Shown: positions 21,870 through 32,813 of the stretch, in pieces
How positions within the stretch are numbered: position 1 is the first letter of the stretch
Layout of the letters: the number at the start of each line of letters is the position of its first letter
DNA from: Desmodus rotundus
Taxonomy: Eukaryota; Chordata; Mammalia; Chiroptera; Phyllostomidae
NCBI RefSeq assembly: GCF_022682495.2
Contig: NC_071391.1
Span: forward strand, 42,499,998 to 42,563,997
Length of the DNA stretch: 64,000 bases
Direction of reading: 5' to 3'
Notes under the pieces: model-generated
What the model was told of the DNA's origin: nothing
The model's database searches: none
The model's input: only the letters and a program-made list of their open reading frames with translations
Position numbers and translations under genes: made by a program

Positions 21870-22081
21870 TTTATTTTATTATTATTTTTTAATCCTAACC
21901 CAAGGATATATTTTCATTGATTTTTAGAGAAAGAGGAAGGGGGAGAGAGAGAGGAGAGAGAGAAACATTGATGTGATGCCTACCCATTGATGCCTCGTCT
22001 GATGCACCCAGACGAGGGATCGAACCCACAACCTTTTGGTGCAGGAGATGACTCTCCAACCAACTGAGCCACCCAGTCAGG
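21870..22081 (-). mobile_element. VES-type SINE, minus strand
   Basis: The + strand reads T-rich tail, ATATTTTCATTGATTTTTAGAG, GA-rich block, AAACATTGATGTGATG, GGGATCGAACCCACAACC and CAACTGAGCCACCCAGTCAGG. Flanks GGAATATACCT and AGAATGTACCT suggest an imperfect TSD. Confidence 0.9.
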
Positions 22082-22605
22082 TCTAGAATGTACCTAGAAT
22101 ATATATTTTCATTTCTAAGCACTTTATGCTCTTTGGTCATCATAGGCAATGATATTAAAATTTACATTTACTATTTTATAAAATATATAAATCATTTTAG
22201 ATAGATGAGTCATAAACCTTTATCTTATTTCTTCTTCAATTTCTTATGTCAAAGTATAAATTTCAAAAGCTGTAAATATGATTTGTAGAAATATACAAAG
22301 ATATATTAACTTTATAAGATGGTAAAGGTGATTCAAAAAGCATTTGAGAAACAGATTTATATATTTCATCAGAAAACTCACTTTTGAATGTTAAAAATAA
22401 GATAATCAGTTTCTATACAAAATCAGTTGAGGTCCTAGAGCATAATTAATTGCGGCCCTTGTGATTAATGGTTTATATTTTTTACTATTGAAAAATCATT
22501 TGCTGGTCTATAAGACACAGGACTACAAACTAACATGTAATTTCAAAAGTCTGCACCTTTAATGAATAGTGTGTAGCAAGGCCAAATAATGGTACATTCT
22601 CCTAG
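22082..22605. other. AT-rich unassigned sequence
   Basis: About 520 bp, no gene or named repeat seen. Confidence 0.4.
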
Positions 22606-23058
22606 AAAATTACAAAACCCTGGGTGAGCCTGCCAAATACTGAGGAAGACAAAATGATGCCTTGCCCAGCTCCTCCTCCTTTAGAAGAGCCTCCTTGATG
22701 CCCAATTGTTGGGAAAGTAATCGACAGACAGCTTCCAACTTATGGGGACTGTCTTAGGTGTAGAAAGCATCTCCCCTGAGGTTTTATCTGTCTGGGTCCA
22801 CCATTATTCCATGACCACACTAGGTGATGATACTGTATAAAATTCAGCCTGGTGCAGGACAGCCCTGACTGGCAACTCTCCCACTGGAGGATTCCACCAA
22901 GTTGGCCAAGCTTTGTGGCGCCTGCACTGCAATGTCTAATTTTCTGTATGCCCAATCCTGTTTCCTTCCCCTTCTTTGGCAGATATTAATCCCTAATAAA
23001 ATATCTCATGCACACCTCAAACCCCACCTCAGTGCTTCTGGAGAATCAACTTGTGACA
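22606..23058 (+). mobile_element. ERVL-type solo LTR (probable)
   Basis: LTR architecture on the + strand: a TATA-like TATAAAA at 22836-22842, AATAAA at 22995-23000, then a terminal segment CTCAGTGCTTCTGGAGAATCAACTTGTGACA typical of ERVL-related LTR 3' ends. Boundaries are approximate and no TSD was found. Confidence 0.55.
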
Positions 23059-23172
23059 AACTATATTTCAATATAACATTTAAAGTCCCAGTGACTGGCC
23101 TGGATTGTGCCACTCAAAAGTTCCAGTAAAACTGGTGATTATGATAGAAAACACCTAGAGAACTTACTACCA

Positions 23173-23507
23173 TATTTTGCCATGTATAATGCACTCCTGT
23201 GTATAATACACACCCAGGTTTTTGGCCCAAACTTTCAGGAAAAAAATCTTTTTTGTTTTAATTTTTTAATTCAATTATTTATTTATTTATATTTAAATAC
23301 TTGGTTTTTGTATTGAAAAGGAATTTTATAATTTTTTGTATAATAAAAGAATTTTAAAGGAGTTATACTTTTAAATGCATAAGCATAAATAAGAGATTTA
23401 AAAACACTTATATACATACAGAATTAGCACTATGCATATAAAATGTGTACCCTTATTTTTCCCTCAAAAATCTGAGCAAAAAAGTGTGCATTAAACACAG
23501 CAAAATA
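23173..23507. mobile_element. Non-autonomous DNA transposon with inverted ends
   Basis: The left end TATTTTGCCATGTATAATGCAC (23173-23194) pairs with GTGCATTAAACACAGCAAAATA (23486-23507) as a 22-bp inverted repeat with few mismatches. A second internal copy of the motif (GTGTATAATACACACCC) follows the left end. The AT-rich interior has no transposase. The family is not identified and no clear TSD was found. Confidence 0.6.
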
Positions 23508-23514
23508 CATCATG

Positions 23515-23690
23515 TCCCAGGCAATTTTCTAAGCACTTTAGTCCTCACAACAATAAGTTAGGTACTACTTTTAACCCCATTTTACAGATGAAAATTTGAG
23601 TAAGAGAGAGTTGAAGTAACTTATCAACATGTCAATCATTAAGTGGTAGAACTGGGAATAAAATCCAGGCAGTCTGGTTCCAAAGCCATG
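23515..23690 (+). mobile_element. MIR SINE
   Basis: CAGGCAATTTTCTAAGCACTTTAGTCCTCACAACAATAAGTTAGGTAC, CCCCATTTTACAGATGAAAATTTGAG and AAGTGGTAGAACTGGGA occur in MIR order. Ancient copy. Confidence 0.85.
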
Positions 23691-24697
23691 AATATATGCC
23701 AGGGTTTGTTTCAATCCTAGCACAGAAGTTTGCACCAAAAGTTCAATCTGGTAGGGAGACTTAGCAATTTTGCTCAGTAGTACTGATTAAGACAGGGAGA
23801 AGTAAAAAGATTTGGACTAGGTTGTGAAGGCAAAGTTTATAGGATCTTTTTGTTTGGGAGTGTTAAGACAAAAAGAGAAAACAAGGAGTGTATATTGATT
23901 TTTAATTTGATCAAGTGTGAAAATGATAATGTGGTATTTTTATAATAAGAAAAATTGTGAGAAGAACAAATTTAGGGGGCTGGATCAAACATTCAGTTTT
24001 GGATTAAATGGGAAATGTTTAAGGCATCCAGACAAAAAGGTTGTATCAGCAGCTAACTATATGTGTTGGGGCTTTAGAAGCAGTCATGTCGCTGGGGCCG
24101 AATACAGATGCAATTTAAACCCATGAAATGATGAATTTACCAAGGCAGAGAGTGTTGAGTCAGAAGACAAGGAGGCTTGCACTGAAGCCATGAGGCACTT
24201 CAATATTCAGATGTCATGTCGAAGAACAGTGGACTAAGTGAAGATCTAGTGTTTGTGGTGGCCTGGAAGTCAGAAAAAGAAGGTGGTTCAAGGAGAGAGT
24301 GGCCTATTGTGTCAAACATGACTGAAAGTTTGAGTAGAGAAGTGATACTGAATTTGCAATGTGGACATTATTGTTGACTTAGACAAGCACAATTGCAATG
24401 CAGGTGAGGGTGGAGGGAGGGGGGAGCCTGATGATATTGGCATGTGTCATGAATGGTAGAAAATGATGTGGAACTATGGGTATAGACATGTCTTTCAAGA
24501 TGATTTGCACTGAATAATGGGGCATACCTGAGGAGGAAATGTGGTTCGGAGAATAGGTCTTTAAGATGGGAGATACTAGAGTATGTATTAACCTATAGCA
24601 AATGTTCCAGTAGATGGGAGAAGCAGGTAATTCCAAGACCAATGTCTTTGAGCAGTAAGAGAACTAGATACTAAGAGCACTAGTGGAGGATTTTGCC
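23691..24697. other. Unassigned, partly repeat-like
   Basis: No gene seen. The wording of 23830-24330 (AAGTTTATAGG…TTTAATTTGATCAAGTGTG…GGAAGTCAGAAAAAGAAGGTGG) resembles 7880-8330, so the two regions may share an old repeat. The - strand ORFs are not supported. Confidence 0.35.
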
Positions 24698-24713
24698 TCT
24701 GATGAGACCTTTA

Positions 24714-24944
24714 ATTTTATTTTTTAAAAGATTTTATTTATTTATTTTTAGAGAGATGTGAAGGAAAGGAGAAAGAGATGGAGAGAAACATTGAAGTACA
24801 AGAGATACATCCATTGGTTGCCTCTCACACACTCCCAACTGGGGATCTGGTCCAACCCAGGCATGTGCCCCGACCTGGAATTGAACCGGCAACCTTCCAG
24901 TTCACAGGCTGGCGTTCAACCCACTGAGCCACACCAGCCAGGGC
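24714..24944 (-). mobile_element. VES-type SINE, minus strand
   Basis: Well preserved: TTTATTTATTTTTAGAGAGA, GA-rich block, AAACATTGAAG, GGTTGCCTCTCACAC, CCAACTGGGGATC, AGGCATGTGCCCCGACCTGG, AATTGAACCGGCAACC and CCACTGAGCCACACCAGCC with the final AGGGC. Flanks TGATGAGACCTTTAA (24700) and TGATGAGATCTTTTA (24945) form a near-perfect TSD. Confidence 0.95.
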
Positions 24945-24959
24945 TGATGAGATCTTTTA

Positions 24960-25679
24960 AAAGATTAAAATCTATGTGCAAACATGCTGGTAAATTTCAG
25001 AGTGGAATAAAGGAAGCCCTATATGACTCTTTCTCTTTTCTCAAGGACGTATCATGCAGGAAAATAAACTGAGAGTGAAGATGTGAAACAGTATTTCTCG
25101 AGAGTAATAGAGAAGTACTAGTGTAGTGCAACAGGATACTATATTCCTATAAGGTACAACTGAGTACTGAAAAACGTGAAAATTTCCAAATTAGTTTGTA
25201 AGTTAAATACAATCATGATAAATATAACAATAAGTTTTGTTTTGGTATTTGGCAGATGGTTCAAGAGTTCAATAGGAAGAATAAGTAGATGATAAAACTT
25301 AAGAAAAAAATGGTGAGGAAAATGGGAGAGAAGAGCCTTAATAGACTACTGGAACTAGAGAACTAGTCCAGAAATACTCCCTACTGTTATATTTATAAGA
25401 ATATAGTATATAGTCAAACAATTGCAAAAATAATAATAACAAATAATATGGAATGATTATTAAGGATGCTAATAGAAAAATCAACTATTTGGAAACACAA
25501 TGCCTCAACATACACTTTATACCATAATAATTTGCAGGGAGATTAAAAAGTTAACTTATTTAAAAGTTAAATATCACTTATTGCTAAATTATTAAACAAA
25601 TCTAAAATAAATACATGTAGATTTTTTTTAACTAAGAATGGGAATTAAAAGAGTAAAATCACTTGAAAAATACAAAGGA
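24960..25679. other. AT-rich unassigned sequence
   Basis: No gene seen. Possible eroded L1 text near 25440-25650, not defined well enough to call. Confidence 0.35.
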
Positions 25680-25876
25680 AAAGATGGATATATGTTAAAG
25701 CACTCTTTTTTTTAACTTTAAGAGAGAGAGAGAAACTCTTTCTTGTTCCACTTATTTATGCATTCATTGGTTGATGTTTCTTTGTGCCCTGACCAGAGAT
25801 CAAATCCACAACTTTAGTGTATAAGAACAACACTCTAACCAAGTGAGTTACCAGGCCAGGAAAGATGGATATATGT
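25680..25876 (-). mobile_element. VES-type SINE, minus strand, with perfect TSD
   Basis: SINE body 25696-25860 (AGAGAGAGAGAAACTC, TTGGTTGATGTTTC, GTGCCCTGACCAGAGATC, CTCTAACCAAGTGAG and CAGGCCAGG). The 16-bp sequence AAAGATGGATATATGT is repeated exactly at 25680-25695 and 25861-25876. Confidence 0.92.
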
Positions 25877-25999
25877 AACTCCATAAATATGGTAACATTT
25901 CCCTAGCCAACAAATCCTATCAGATAGCTAAATAGAAAGTGAAATAAATTTTTCAAAAATAAGTGAAAAAGCGAAATAAGTAAAAAAAAAAAGTGAAAC

Positions 26000-26797
26000 A
26001 CTGTTTATAAGGATGCTCAAGCAACTCACTGAGGACCTCAGCAACATAAGAAAGACCCAGTTAGAAACGAAGGATACACTAATTGAAATAAAGAATAATT
26101 TTACAGGGCAACAACAGTAGAGTGGATGAAACTGAGAATCAAATCAATGATTTGGAACATAAGGAACCAAAAAACAACCAATCAGAACAAGAAGAAAAAA
26201 GAATCCAAAGAAATGAGGATAGTATAAACAGCCTCTTGGACAACTTTAAGAGGTCCAGCATTCACATCACAGGGGTGCCAGAAGGAGAAGAGAAAGAACA
26301 AGAAATTGGAAATCTACCTGAAAAAACAGTGAAAGAAAACTTCCCCAATTTGGTGAAGGAAACAGACATGCAAGTCCAGGAAGCACAGAGAGTCCCAATT
26401 ATGATGGATGCAAAGAGGCCCACTCCAAGACACATTATTAAAAGGACAAAGGTTAAAGAGAGATTCTTAAAAGCAGCAAGGGAAAAGAAGTTAGTTACCA
26501 GAGGTCTCCAGATTGGGGGGCAGGAGGTGAGCATGGGTGAAGAGGTGAGGGGATCAAAAAATACAAATAGGTAGTTACAGAATAGCCATGGGGATGTAAA
26601 GTACAGTATAGGAGATGGAGTAGCCAAAGAACTTATTATATTCATGATGTATGGACATGAACAACAGTGGAGGGATTGTCTAAGGGAGTAGGGGGTGCTG
26701 GGTGGAGGGGGGCAAAGGGTGAAAAATCAGAACAACTGTAATAACATAATCACTAAAATATAATTTAAAAAAATTTAAAGTTTTTAAAGACTGTTTA
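26000..26797 (+). mobile_element. Second HAL1-like copy, 5'-truncated
   Basis: Starts inside ORF1 coding sequence (MLKQLTEDLSNI-like at about 26010). It keeps the coiled coil and RRM parts (ITGVPEGEEKEQE…NFPNLVKETDMQVQEAQRVP) and RPTPRHIIK…RFLKAAREKK to about 26500. It then passes directly into a 3'UTR very like that of the 17.7-19.6 kb element (AAGAACTTATTATATTC…GTAATAACATAATCACTAAAATAT). Most of the ORF1 C-terminal domain is missing and there is no ORF2. The short flanks ACTGTTTA (26000-26007 and 26790-26797) may be the TSD. Confidence 0.75.
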
Positions 26798-26814
26798 CTA
26801 TTTATTCACATAAT

Positions 26815-27030
26815 AGCCAGCCTGTTCTAAGCACTATTCTCCAGGCTCTGGTCTATGCACTTGACATTCAGTTATCTTACTCACTCATTCTAAAAACATC
26901 ATGACATCATCAAGAGTCCTACTATTATCACGACTTTTTAGATGAGCAAACTGAAAAACAAACAGTTCAATTTAGTGTCCAAAGACACACAGATGATAAA
27001 GGGGGAGCAGAGATTCACACTACCTCCCGG
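26815..27030 (+). mobile_element. MIR-like SINE (decayed)
   Basis: CAGCCTGTTCTAAGCACTATTCT, then a gap, then TACTATTATCACGACTTTTTAGATGAGCAAACTGAAA and CACAGATGATAAAGGGGGAGCAGAGATTCA follow the MIR order with many changes. Confidence 0.55.
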
Positions 27031-27324
27031 CCACTCACTCTCTACCCCAAAACAATAATGTCCCCTCTAACCAAGGAAGAAAGTTCAAAAAATTTTAAAT
27101 GTCAGAAAAGCAAGACTTTAAGCAACATGTATATAACTATTTAGTAAAATACAAATACGGATAACCAAAAAAATGAAAGAAAAACTTTATAGGCAATTTT
27201 TACTTCTTTCTAAATTTCTGAATTTTCTCAGCTTTCATAATGAACTTGGTTTAGATTTATAGATTGGGTTTAACTTATATATTATGGTGTGGCCTTATAG
27301 ATTAGATAATTAAGATTATTTCTG

Positions 27325-27692
27325 GGAAGATGGCGGCAACATAGGTGGGAGCGGAATCCACTTCCCCTCAACGCCAGGGAAATACCCAGCTGATCTGAGG
27401 AGCAGAGCGAACAGCCAACAGTATTCCAGCATATACGAAGATCAGAGACCAAAGATAGAGGACATTGAAAGATCTGACGGTGAGACAACAAAACCTGGAG
27501 TGCTGAAAAGACTAGAGTTAGACCGTGTTAAACACATAAACGTCAGCTCAAGACCAGTGAGCACAGGAGAGTAAGGAGACAGCACCACCGAATCCCATTG
27601 GCATTCTACCATAGAAGTTCATATCATAAACCCAGGGAGTCAGAACAAAGCAATTTAAGAAGCAGAGGCCAACAAGAAGAGCCTCACAAACA
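27325..27692 (+). promoter_or_regulatory. L1 5'UTR / internal promoter
   Basis: Opens with GGGAAGATGGCGGCAAC; AAGATGGCGGC at 27327-27337 matches the YY1 site that positions transcription start in L1s. Three older L1-type elements here start with versions of the same motif (2385, 17702 and 49457). At 368 bp it is much shorter than the 2.4-kb leader of the L1 at 49.4 kb. Confidence 0.7.
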
Positions 27693-28625
27693 ATGGGAAG
27701 ACAAAGAAACAATTCCCAAATGAAAGGAAAGGAGGAAGTCTCAGAAAGAATACTAACCGAAAAAGAGGCAAGTCAACTATCAGATAATGAGTTCAAAGCA
27801 ATGGTCATCAGGAAGCTCACTGAGCTCTCTGAGCTCAAAGAGAACTACCAGAAACTACAAGGAAACTACAATGAACTCACTGCAAACTATATAAACATGA
27901 AAAAGGAAATAGAAAATATCAACAAGAGCCAAGAGGAAATGAAGAATACAATTTCTGAATTGAAGAACACAGTAGAAGGAATTAAAAGCAGACTTGATGA
28001 AGCAGAGGATCGGATCAGCGAGCTGGAGGATAAAGTAGAAAAAAACACCCAGAAGGAGCAAGAAAAGGAAAAGAGGCTCAGAAAGAATGAAGAGGCAATA
28101 AGGGAAATGCAGGACAACATGAAACGTAACAATATCCGTATAATAGGAATACCAGAAGGAGAAGAAGAAGAGCAAGGGATAGAAAACCTGTTTGAAAAAG
28201 TAATGATGGAAAATTTCCCTAATTTGAGGAGAGAAAAAGTCACCCAAATCCAGGAATCACAGAGAGTCCCAAACAAGAGGAACCCAAAGAGACCCACTGC
28301 AAGACACATCATAATTAAAATGGCAAATTTCCAAGACAAAGAGAGGATCTTAAAGGCAGCAAGGGAGAAAAAGGAAGTAACATACAAGGGAGCCCCAATA
28401 AGGTTAGCAACTGACTTCTCAATGGAAACGCTCCAAGCCAGAAGAGAATGGCAAAAAATATTCCAAATAATGAGAACCAGAGGCCTGCAACCAAGACTAC
28501 TTTACCCAGCAAGGCTCTCAATCAAGATAGAAGACCAAATAAAGAGTTTCCCAGACAAAAGAAGTCTAAAAGAATACAGCTCCACCAAACCAGCTCTGCA
28601 AGAGATGCTAAAGGGACTGCTTTAA
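27693..28625 (+). CDS. L1 ORF1: LINE-1 ORF1 protein (RNA-binding chaperone), intact
   Basis: 310 residues. ORF1p forms trimers through a coiled coil, coats its own L1 RNA and acts as a nucleic-acid chaperone in the cytoplasmic RNP. The sequence shows a charged N-terminus and heptad-rich coiled coil from about 45 to 130 (ELSELKENYQKLQGNYNEL… to …SELEDKVEKNTQKEQ). The RRM domain follows from about 145 (NNIRIIGIPEGEEEEQG and NFPNLRREKVTQIQESQRVP), then the C-terminal domain with RPTARHIIIKMANFQDKERI, KGAPIRLATDFS and LQPRLLYPARLSIKIEDQ. It is slightly shorter than the 338-residue human protein, mostly in the N-terminus. The long - strand ORFs over it are antisense artefacts of the A-rich coding strand. 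Confidence 0.95.
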   Translation: MGRQRNNSQMKGKEEVSERILTEKEASQLSDNEFKAMVIRKLTELSELKENYQKLQGNYNELTANYINMKKEIENINKSQEEMKNTISELKNTVEGIKSRLDEAEDRISELEDKVEKNTQKEQEKEKRLRKNEEAIREMQDNMKRNNIRIIGIPEGEEEEQGIENLFEKVMMENFPNLRREKVTQIQESQRVPNKRNPKRPTARHIIIKMANFQDKERILKAAREKKEVTYKGAPIRLATDFSMETLQARREWQKIFQIMRTRGLQPRLLYPARLSIKIEDQIKSFPDKRSLKEYSSTKPALQEMLKGLL

Positions 28626-28671
28626 GGAAAGGAAGGAAAAGAGAAAGACAGAGGAACACAGGTAGGAAATA

Positions 28672-31600
28672 ATGGCAATGAATAACTACCTATCGATAAT
28701 AACCTTAAACGTAAATGGATTAAATGCTCCAAACAAAAGACATAGAATAGCTGAATGGATAAGAAAACATGACCCACACATATGCTGCCTACAAGAGACC
28801 CATCTCAGGACAAAAGACTTACACCGACTGAAAGTGAAGGGCTGGAAACAAATTTTCCAAGCAAACGGACAGGAAAAAAAAGCAGGGGTAGCAATACTCA
28901 TATCAGACAAAATAGACTTCCAAAGAAGGGCCATAAAGAGAGACCCAGAAGGTCACTTCATAATACTCAAAGGAAGAATCCACCAAGAAGACATAAACAT
29001 TGTCAATATATATGCACCCAACATAGGAGCACCCAAATACATTAAGAAAATCTTGGAGGATTTCAAGAAAGATATTGACAGCAACACAATTATAGTAGGG
29101 GATTTTAACACCCTACTATCAAAAATGGACAGGTCTTCCAAACAAAAGATCAACAAAGATATTGTGTCACTTAACAATACCCTAGAGGAAATGGACTTAA
29201 CTGATATATACAGAGCTTTTCATCCCAAAGAAGCAAAATACACATTCTTTTCAAGTGTCCATGGAACTTTTTCAAAGATAGACCACATGATAGGACACAA
29301 AGCAACCCTCAACAAATTCAAGAAAATTGAAATCATATCAAGCATCTTCTCTGACCACAAGGGGCTGAAACTAGAAACCAACCCCAAGGGTAAAAACCCA
29401 AAACACTCAAAATCATGGAGACTGAATAGCATGCTATTAAACAATGAATGGGTCAAGAACGAGATTAGGGAAGAAATCAAAAACTTCCTGGAAACAAATG
29501 AAAACGAACTCACAACAACCCAAAACCTATGGGACACAGCAAAGGCAGTCCTGAGAGGGAAGTTCATAGCAATACAGGCCTACCTTAAGAAGTTAGAAAC
29601 AGTTCAAACAAACAACCTAACCCTATGCCTACAAGAACTGGAGGAACAACAACAAAGACAGCCCAGAGCAAGCAGAAGGAAGGAAATAACCAAGATCAGA
29701 GCAGAACTAAATGACATAGAGACTAAAAGCACAATTGTAAGGATCAATGAATCCAGAAGCTGGTTCTTTGAAAAGATAAACAAAATCGACAAGCCTTTAA
29801 GTAGGCTTATCAAGAAGAAAAGAGAGAGGATCCAAATAAACAGAATTAGAAATGAAAGTGGAGAGATTACAACTGATACCACAGAAATACAAAGGATCAT
29901 AAGAAATTACTATGAAGACCTGTATGCTAAGAAATTTGAAAACCTAGATGAAATGGACACATTTCTAGAAAAATATAATCTTCCGAAACTGACTGAAGAA
30001 GAAGCAGAAAACCTGAACAGACCAATAACAGCAGAGGAAATTGAAGCAGTCATCAAGAAACTCCCATCACACAAAAGCCCTGGACCAGATGGTTTCACAG
30101 GAGATTTCTACAAAGCATTTAAGGAAGAACTAACCCCTATCCTTCACAGACTATTCAAAAAAATCCAAACTGATGGAAGACTCCCAAACTCTTTTTATGA
30201 AGCCAACATCATCCTAATCCCAAAACCAGATAAAGACACAACGAAGAAAGAAAACTTCAGGCCAATATCGCTGATGAACATAGACGCTAAAATTCTCAAC
30301 AAAATATTAGCAAACCGCATCCAGCAATATATTAAAAAGATCATCCACCATGACCAAGTGGGATTCATCCCAGGGATGCAAGGATGGTACAATATTCGCA
30401 AATCAATAAACATAATACATCACATCAACAACAGCAAAGACAAAAATCACATGATCATATCAATAGATGCGGAAAAAGCGTTCGATAAGATACAGCACCC
30501 ATTTCTGATAAAAACACTCAGCAAAGTGGGAATAAAGGGAGCAGTCCTCAACATAATTAAGGCCATATATGAGAGACCTACAGCCAACATCACACTCAAT
30601 GGACAAAAACTTAGAGCTTTCCCACTAAGATCAGGAACAAGACAAGGATGCCCTCTCTCACCACTCCTATTCAACATAGTATTGGAAGTCCTAGCCACAG
30701 CAATCAGACAAGAAAAAGCAATAAAAGGCATCCAAATTGGAAAGGAGGAAATGAAACTGTCACTGTTTGCAGACGACATGATAGTGTACATGGAAAACCC
30801 TATAGACTCCACTCAAAAACTACTCGACCTAATAAATGAATTTGGCAAAATAGCTGGATACAGAGTCAATACCCAGAAATCAAAGGCATTCCTGTATACC
30901 AACAACGAAACTGCAGAGACAGAAATCAGGAAAAAAATCCCATTTGATATAGCAACAAGAAAAATAAAGTACCTAGGAATAAACCTAACCAAGGAGGTAA
31001 AAGACCTGTATTCAGAAAACTACACAACACTGAAGAAAGAAATTAAGGAAGATACAAACAAATGGAAGCATGTACTATGTTCATGGATTGGAAGAATTAA
31101 CATCATCAAAATGGCCATACTACCCAAAGCAATTTATAGATTCAATGCAATCCCTATTAGAGTACCCATGACATATTTCACAGATATAGAACAAACATTG
31201 CAGAAATTCATATGGAACCATAAACGACCTCGAATAGCAGCAGCAATTTTGAGAAAGAAGAACAAAGCAGGAGGGATCACAATACCTGATATCAAACTGT
31301 ATTACAAGGCCACTGTAATCAAAACAGCCTGGTACTGGCATAAAAACAGGCACATAGACCAATGGAACAGAATAGAGAGCCCAGAAATAAACTCAAATCT
31401 ATACGATCAATTAATATTTGACAAAGGAGGCAGGAGCATAAAATGGAGCAAAAACAGTCTCTTCAAGAGATGGTGTTGGGAGATCTGGACAGCTACATGC
31501 AAAAAAATGAAACTCGATCACCAACTTACACCATACATGAAAATAAACTCAAGATGGATAAAAGACTTAAATATAAGCCATAACACCATAAAAGTCCTTG

Positions 31601-32493
31601 AGGAAAACATTGGCAGGAAAATCTCAGACATTCCACGCAGCAACATCCTCACAGACACATCCCCTAAAGCAAGGGACATAAAGGAAAGAATAAACAAATG
31701 GGACCTCATCAAAATAAAAAGCTTCTGCAGGGCTAAAGAAAACAGCACCAAATTACAAAGAGAACCAACAATATGGGAAAACATATTTGCCAATGATACC
31801 TCAGACAAGGGCCTGATCTCCAAAATATATAAAGAACTCACACAACTCCACTCCAGGAAGACAAACAACCCAATTAAAAAATGGGCAAAGGACTTGAACA
31901 GACACTTCTCCAAGGAAGACATACAGAGGGCCCAGAGACATATGAAAAGATGCTCAGCATCACTAGCCATCAGAGAGATGCAAATTAAAACCACAATGAG
32001 GTATCATCTCACACCAGTCAGAATGGCCAACATAAACAAATCCACAAACAAATGTTGGAGAGGATGTGGAGAAAAGGGAACCCTCGTGCACTGTTGGTGG
32101 GAATGCAGACTGGTGAGGCCACTGTGGAAAACAATATGGAATTTCCTCAGAAAACTAAAAATGGAACTGCCCTTTGACCCAGTAATTCCGCTGCTGGGAT
32201 TATACCCTAAGAACACTGAAACACCAATCCAAAAGAATCTGTGCACCCCAATGTTCATAGCAGCACAATTTACAATAGCCAAGTACTGGAAGCAACCGAA
32301 GTGCCCATCAGCAAACGAGTGGATCCAAAAACTATGGTATATTTACACAATGGAATTCTACGCAGCAGAGAGAAAGAAGGAGCTTATACCCTTTGCAACA
32401 GCATGGATGAAACTGGAGAGCATTATGCCAAGTGAAATAAGCCAGGAAGTGAGGGACAAATACCATATGATCTCACCTTTAACTGGAACATAA
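28672..32493 (+). CDS. L1 ORF2: LINE-1 ORF2 protein (endonuclease/reverse transcriptase), intact
   Basis: 1273 residues with no stop, close to the usual 1275-1281. ORF2p nicks target DNA and primes reverse transcription of L1 RNA from the nick. The APE-type endonuclease domain (1-240) has LNVNGLN near 12-18, LQETH (E42), NIYAPN, GDFN with D144 and SDH at 227-229. A Z-like region follows. The reverse transcriptase has [80 protein letters not shown] and the catalytic FADD at 699-702. The C-terminal cysteine-rich motif C1128-x3-C1132-x7-H1140-C1141-x3-C1145 is intact. All expected catalytic residues are present, so nothing in the sequence argues against activity; expression cannot be judged. Confidence 0.95.
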   Translation: MAMNNYLSIITLNVNGLNAPNKRHRIAEWIRKHDPHICCLQETHLRTKDLHRLKVKGWKQIFQANGQEKKAGVAILISDKIDFQRRAIKRDPEGHFIILKGRIHQEDINIVNIYAPNIGAPKYIKKILEDFKKDIDSNTIIVGDFNTLLSKMDRSSKQKINKDIVSLNNTLEEMDLTDIYRAFHPKEAKYTFFSSVHGTFSKIDHMIGHKATLNKFKKIEIISSIFSDHKGLKLETNPKGKNPKHSKSWRLNSMLLNNEWVKNEIREEIKNFLETNENELTTTQNLWDTAKAVLRGKFIAIQAYLKKLETVQTNNLTLCLQELEEQQQRQPRASRRKEITKIRAELNDIETKSTIVRINESRSWFFEKINKIDKPLSRLIKKKRERIQINRIRNESGEITTDTTEIQRIIRNYYEDLYAKKFENLDEMDTFLEKYNLPKLTEEEAENLNRPITAEEIEAVIKKLPSHKSPGPDGFTGDFYKAFKEELTPILHRLFKKIQTDGRLPNSFYEANIILIPKPDKDTTKKENFRPISLMNIDAKILNKILANRIQQYIKKIIHHDQVGFIPGMQGWYNIRKSINIIHHINNSKDKNHMIISIDAEKAFDKIQHPFLIKTLSKVGIKGAVLNIIKAIYERPTANITLNGQKLRAFPLRSGTRQGCPLSPLLFNIVLEVLATAIRQEKAIKGIQIGKEEMKLSLFADDMIVYMENPIDSTQKLLDLINEFGKIAGYRVNTQKSKAFLYTNNETAETEIRKKIPFDIATRKIKYLGINLTKEVKDLYSENYTTLKKEIKEDTNKWKHVLCSWIGRINIIKMAILPKAIYRFNAIPIRVPMTYFTDIEQTLQKFIWNHKRPRIAAAILRKKNKAGGITIPDIKLYYKATVIKTAWYWHKNRHIDQWNRIESPEINSNLYDQLIFDKGGRSIKWSKNSLFKRWCWEIWTATCKKMKLDHQLTPYMKINSRWIKDLNISHNTIKVLEENIGRKISDIPRSNILTDTSPKARDIKERINKWDLIKIKSFCRAKENSTKLQREPTIWENIFANDTSDKGLISKIYKELTQLHSRKTNNPIKKWAKDLNRHFSKEDIQRAQRHMKRCSASLAIREMQIKTTMRYHLTPVRMANINKSTNKCWRGCGEKGTLVHCWWECRLVRPLWKTIWNFLRKLKMELPFDPVIPLLGLYPKNTETPIQKNLCTPMFIAAQFTIAKYWKQPKCPSANEWIQKLWYIYTMEFYAAERKKELIPFATAWMKLESIMPSEISQEVRDKYHMISPLTGT

Positions 32494-32754
32494 GCAATAG
32501 AAGGAAAAAGCAAACAAAATATAACCAGAGACATTGAAGTTAAGAACAATCTAACAATAGCCAGGGCGGGGGTGGGGGGGTGGGGGCGGGGACAGTGGGT
32601 AGAGGGGATTACAGGAACTACTATAAAGGACACATGGACAAAACCAAGGGGGAGGGTGGAGAGGGGGGAGGGAGGTGGGTTCACCTAGGGTGGGGTGGAG
32701 GGATGGGGAGAAAAGGCATACAACTATAATTGAATAACAATTAAAAAAAAACAA

Positions 32755-32786
<32 letters not shown>

Positions 32787-32800
32787 AAGCAGGAAAAAAA
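32494..32800 (+). repeat. L1 3'UTR with G-rich polypurine tracts and (TAAA)n tail
   Basis: Two G-rich blocks, 32564-32601 (runs of 5-7 G separated by one or two bases) and about 32648-32713 (GGGGGAGGG, GGGGGGAGGGAGG, GGGGTGGGG), could fold into G-quadruplexes in DNA or RNA. Such tracts are known in L1 3'UTRs. The tail is A-rich with nine or so AAAT repeats. Confidence 0.85.
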
Positions 32801-32813
32801 AAGATTATTTCTG

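Larger units (their letters stand above)
27312..32813 (+). mobile_element. Full-length LINE-1 with both ORFs open and perfect TSD
   Basis: An exact 13-bp TSD, AAGATTATTTCTG, stands at 27312-27324 and 32801-32813, so the insertion is 27325-32800 (5476 bp). It comprises a 368-bp 5'UTR beginning with a YY1-like AAGATGGCGGC, ORF1 (27693-28625), a 46-bp spacer, ORF2 (28672-32493) and a G-rich 3'UTR (32494-32750). The tail is complex, with A-rich text followed by (TAAA)n. Intact ORFs plus intact TSD point to a young and possibly retrotransposition-competent copy. It lies between the two OR2AG copies, 0.8-1 kb downstream of copy B. Confidence 0.95.

Noticed and set aside
24850..24944. tRNA gene-like box A/box B pattern
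   Set aside because: Part of a tRNA-derived SINE; no cloverleaf can be drawn and the same pattern recurs in all VES copies.
27855..28387. Antisense ORFs of 130 and 166 residues over L1 ORF1
   Set aside because: Phe/Ser/Leu-rich shadows of an A-rich coding strand; the same holds for 29220-29900, 30447-30812 and 31518-31994 over ORF2.
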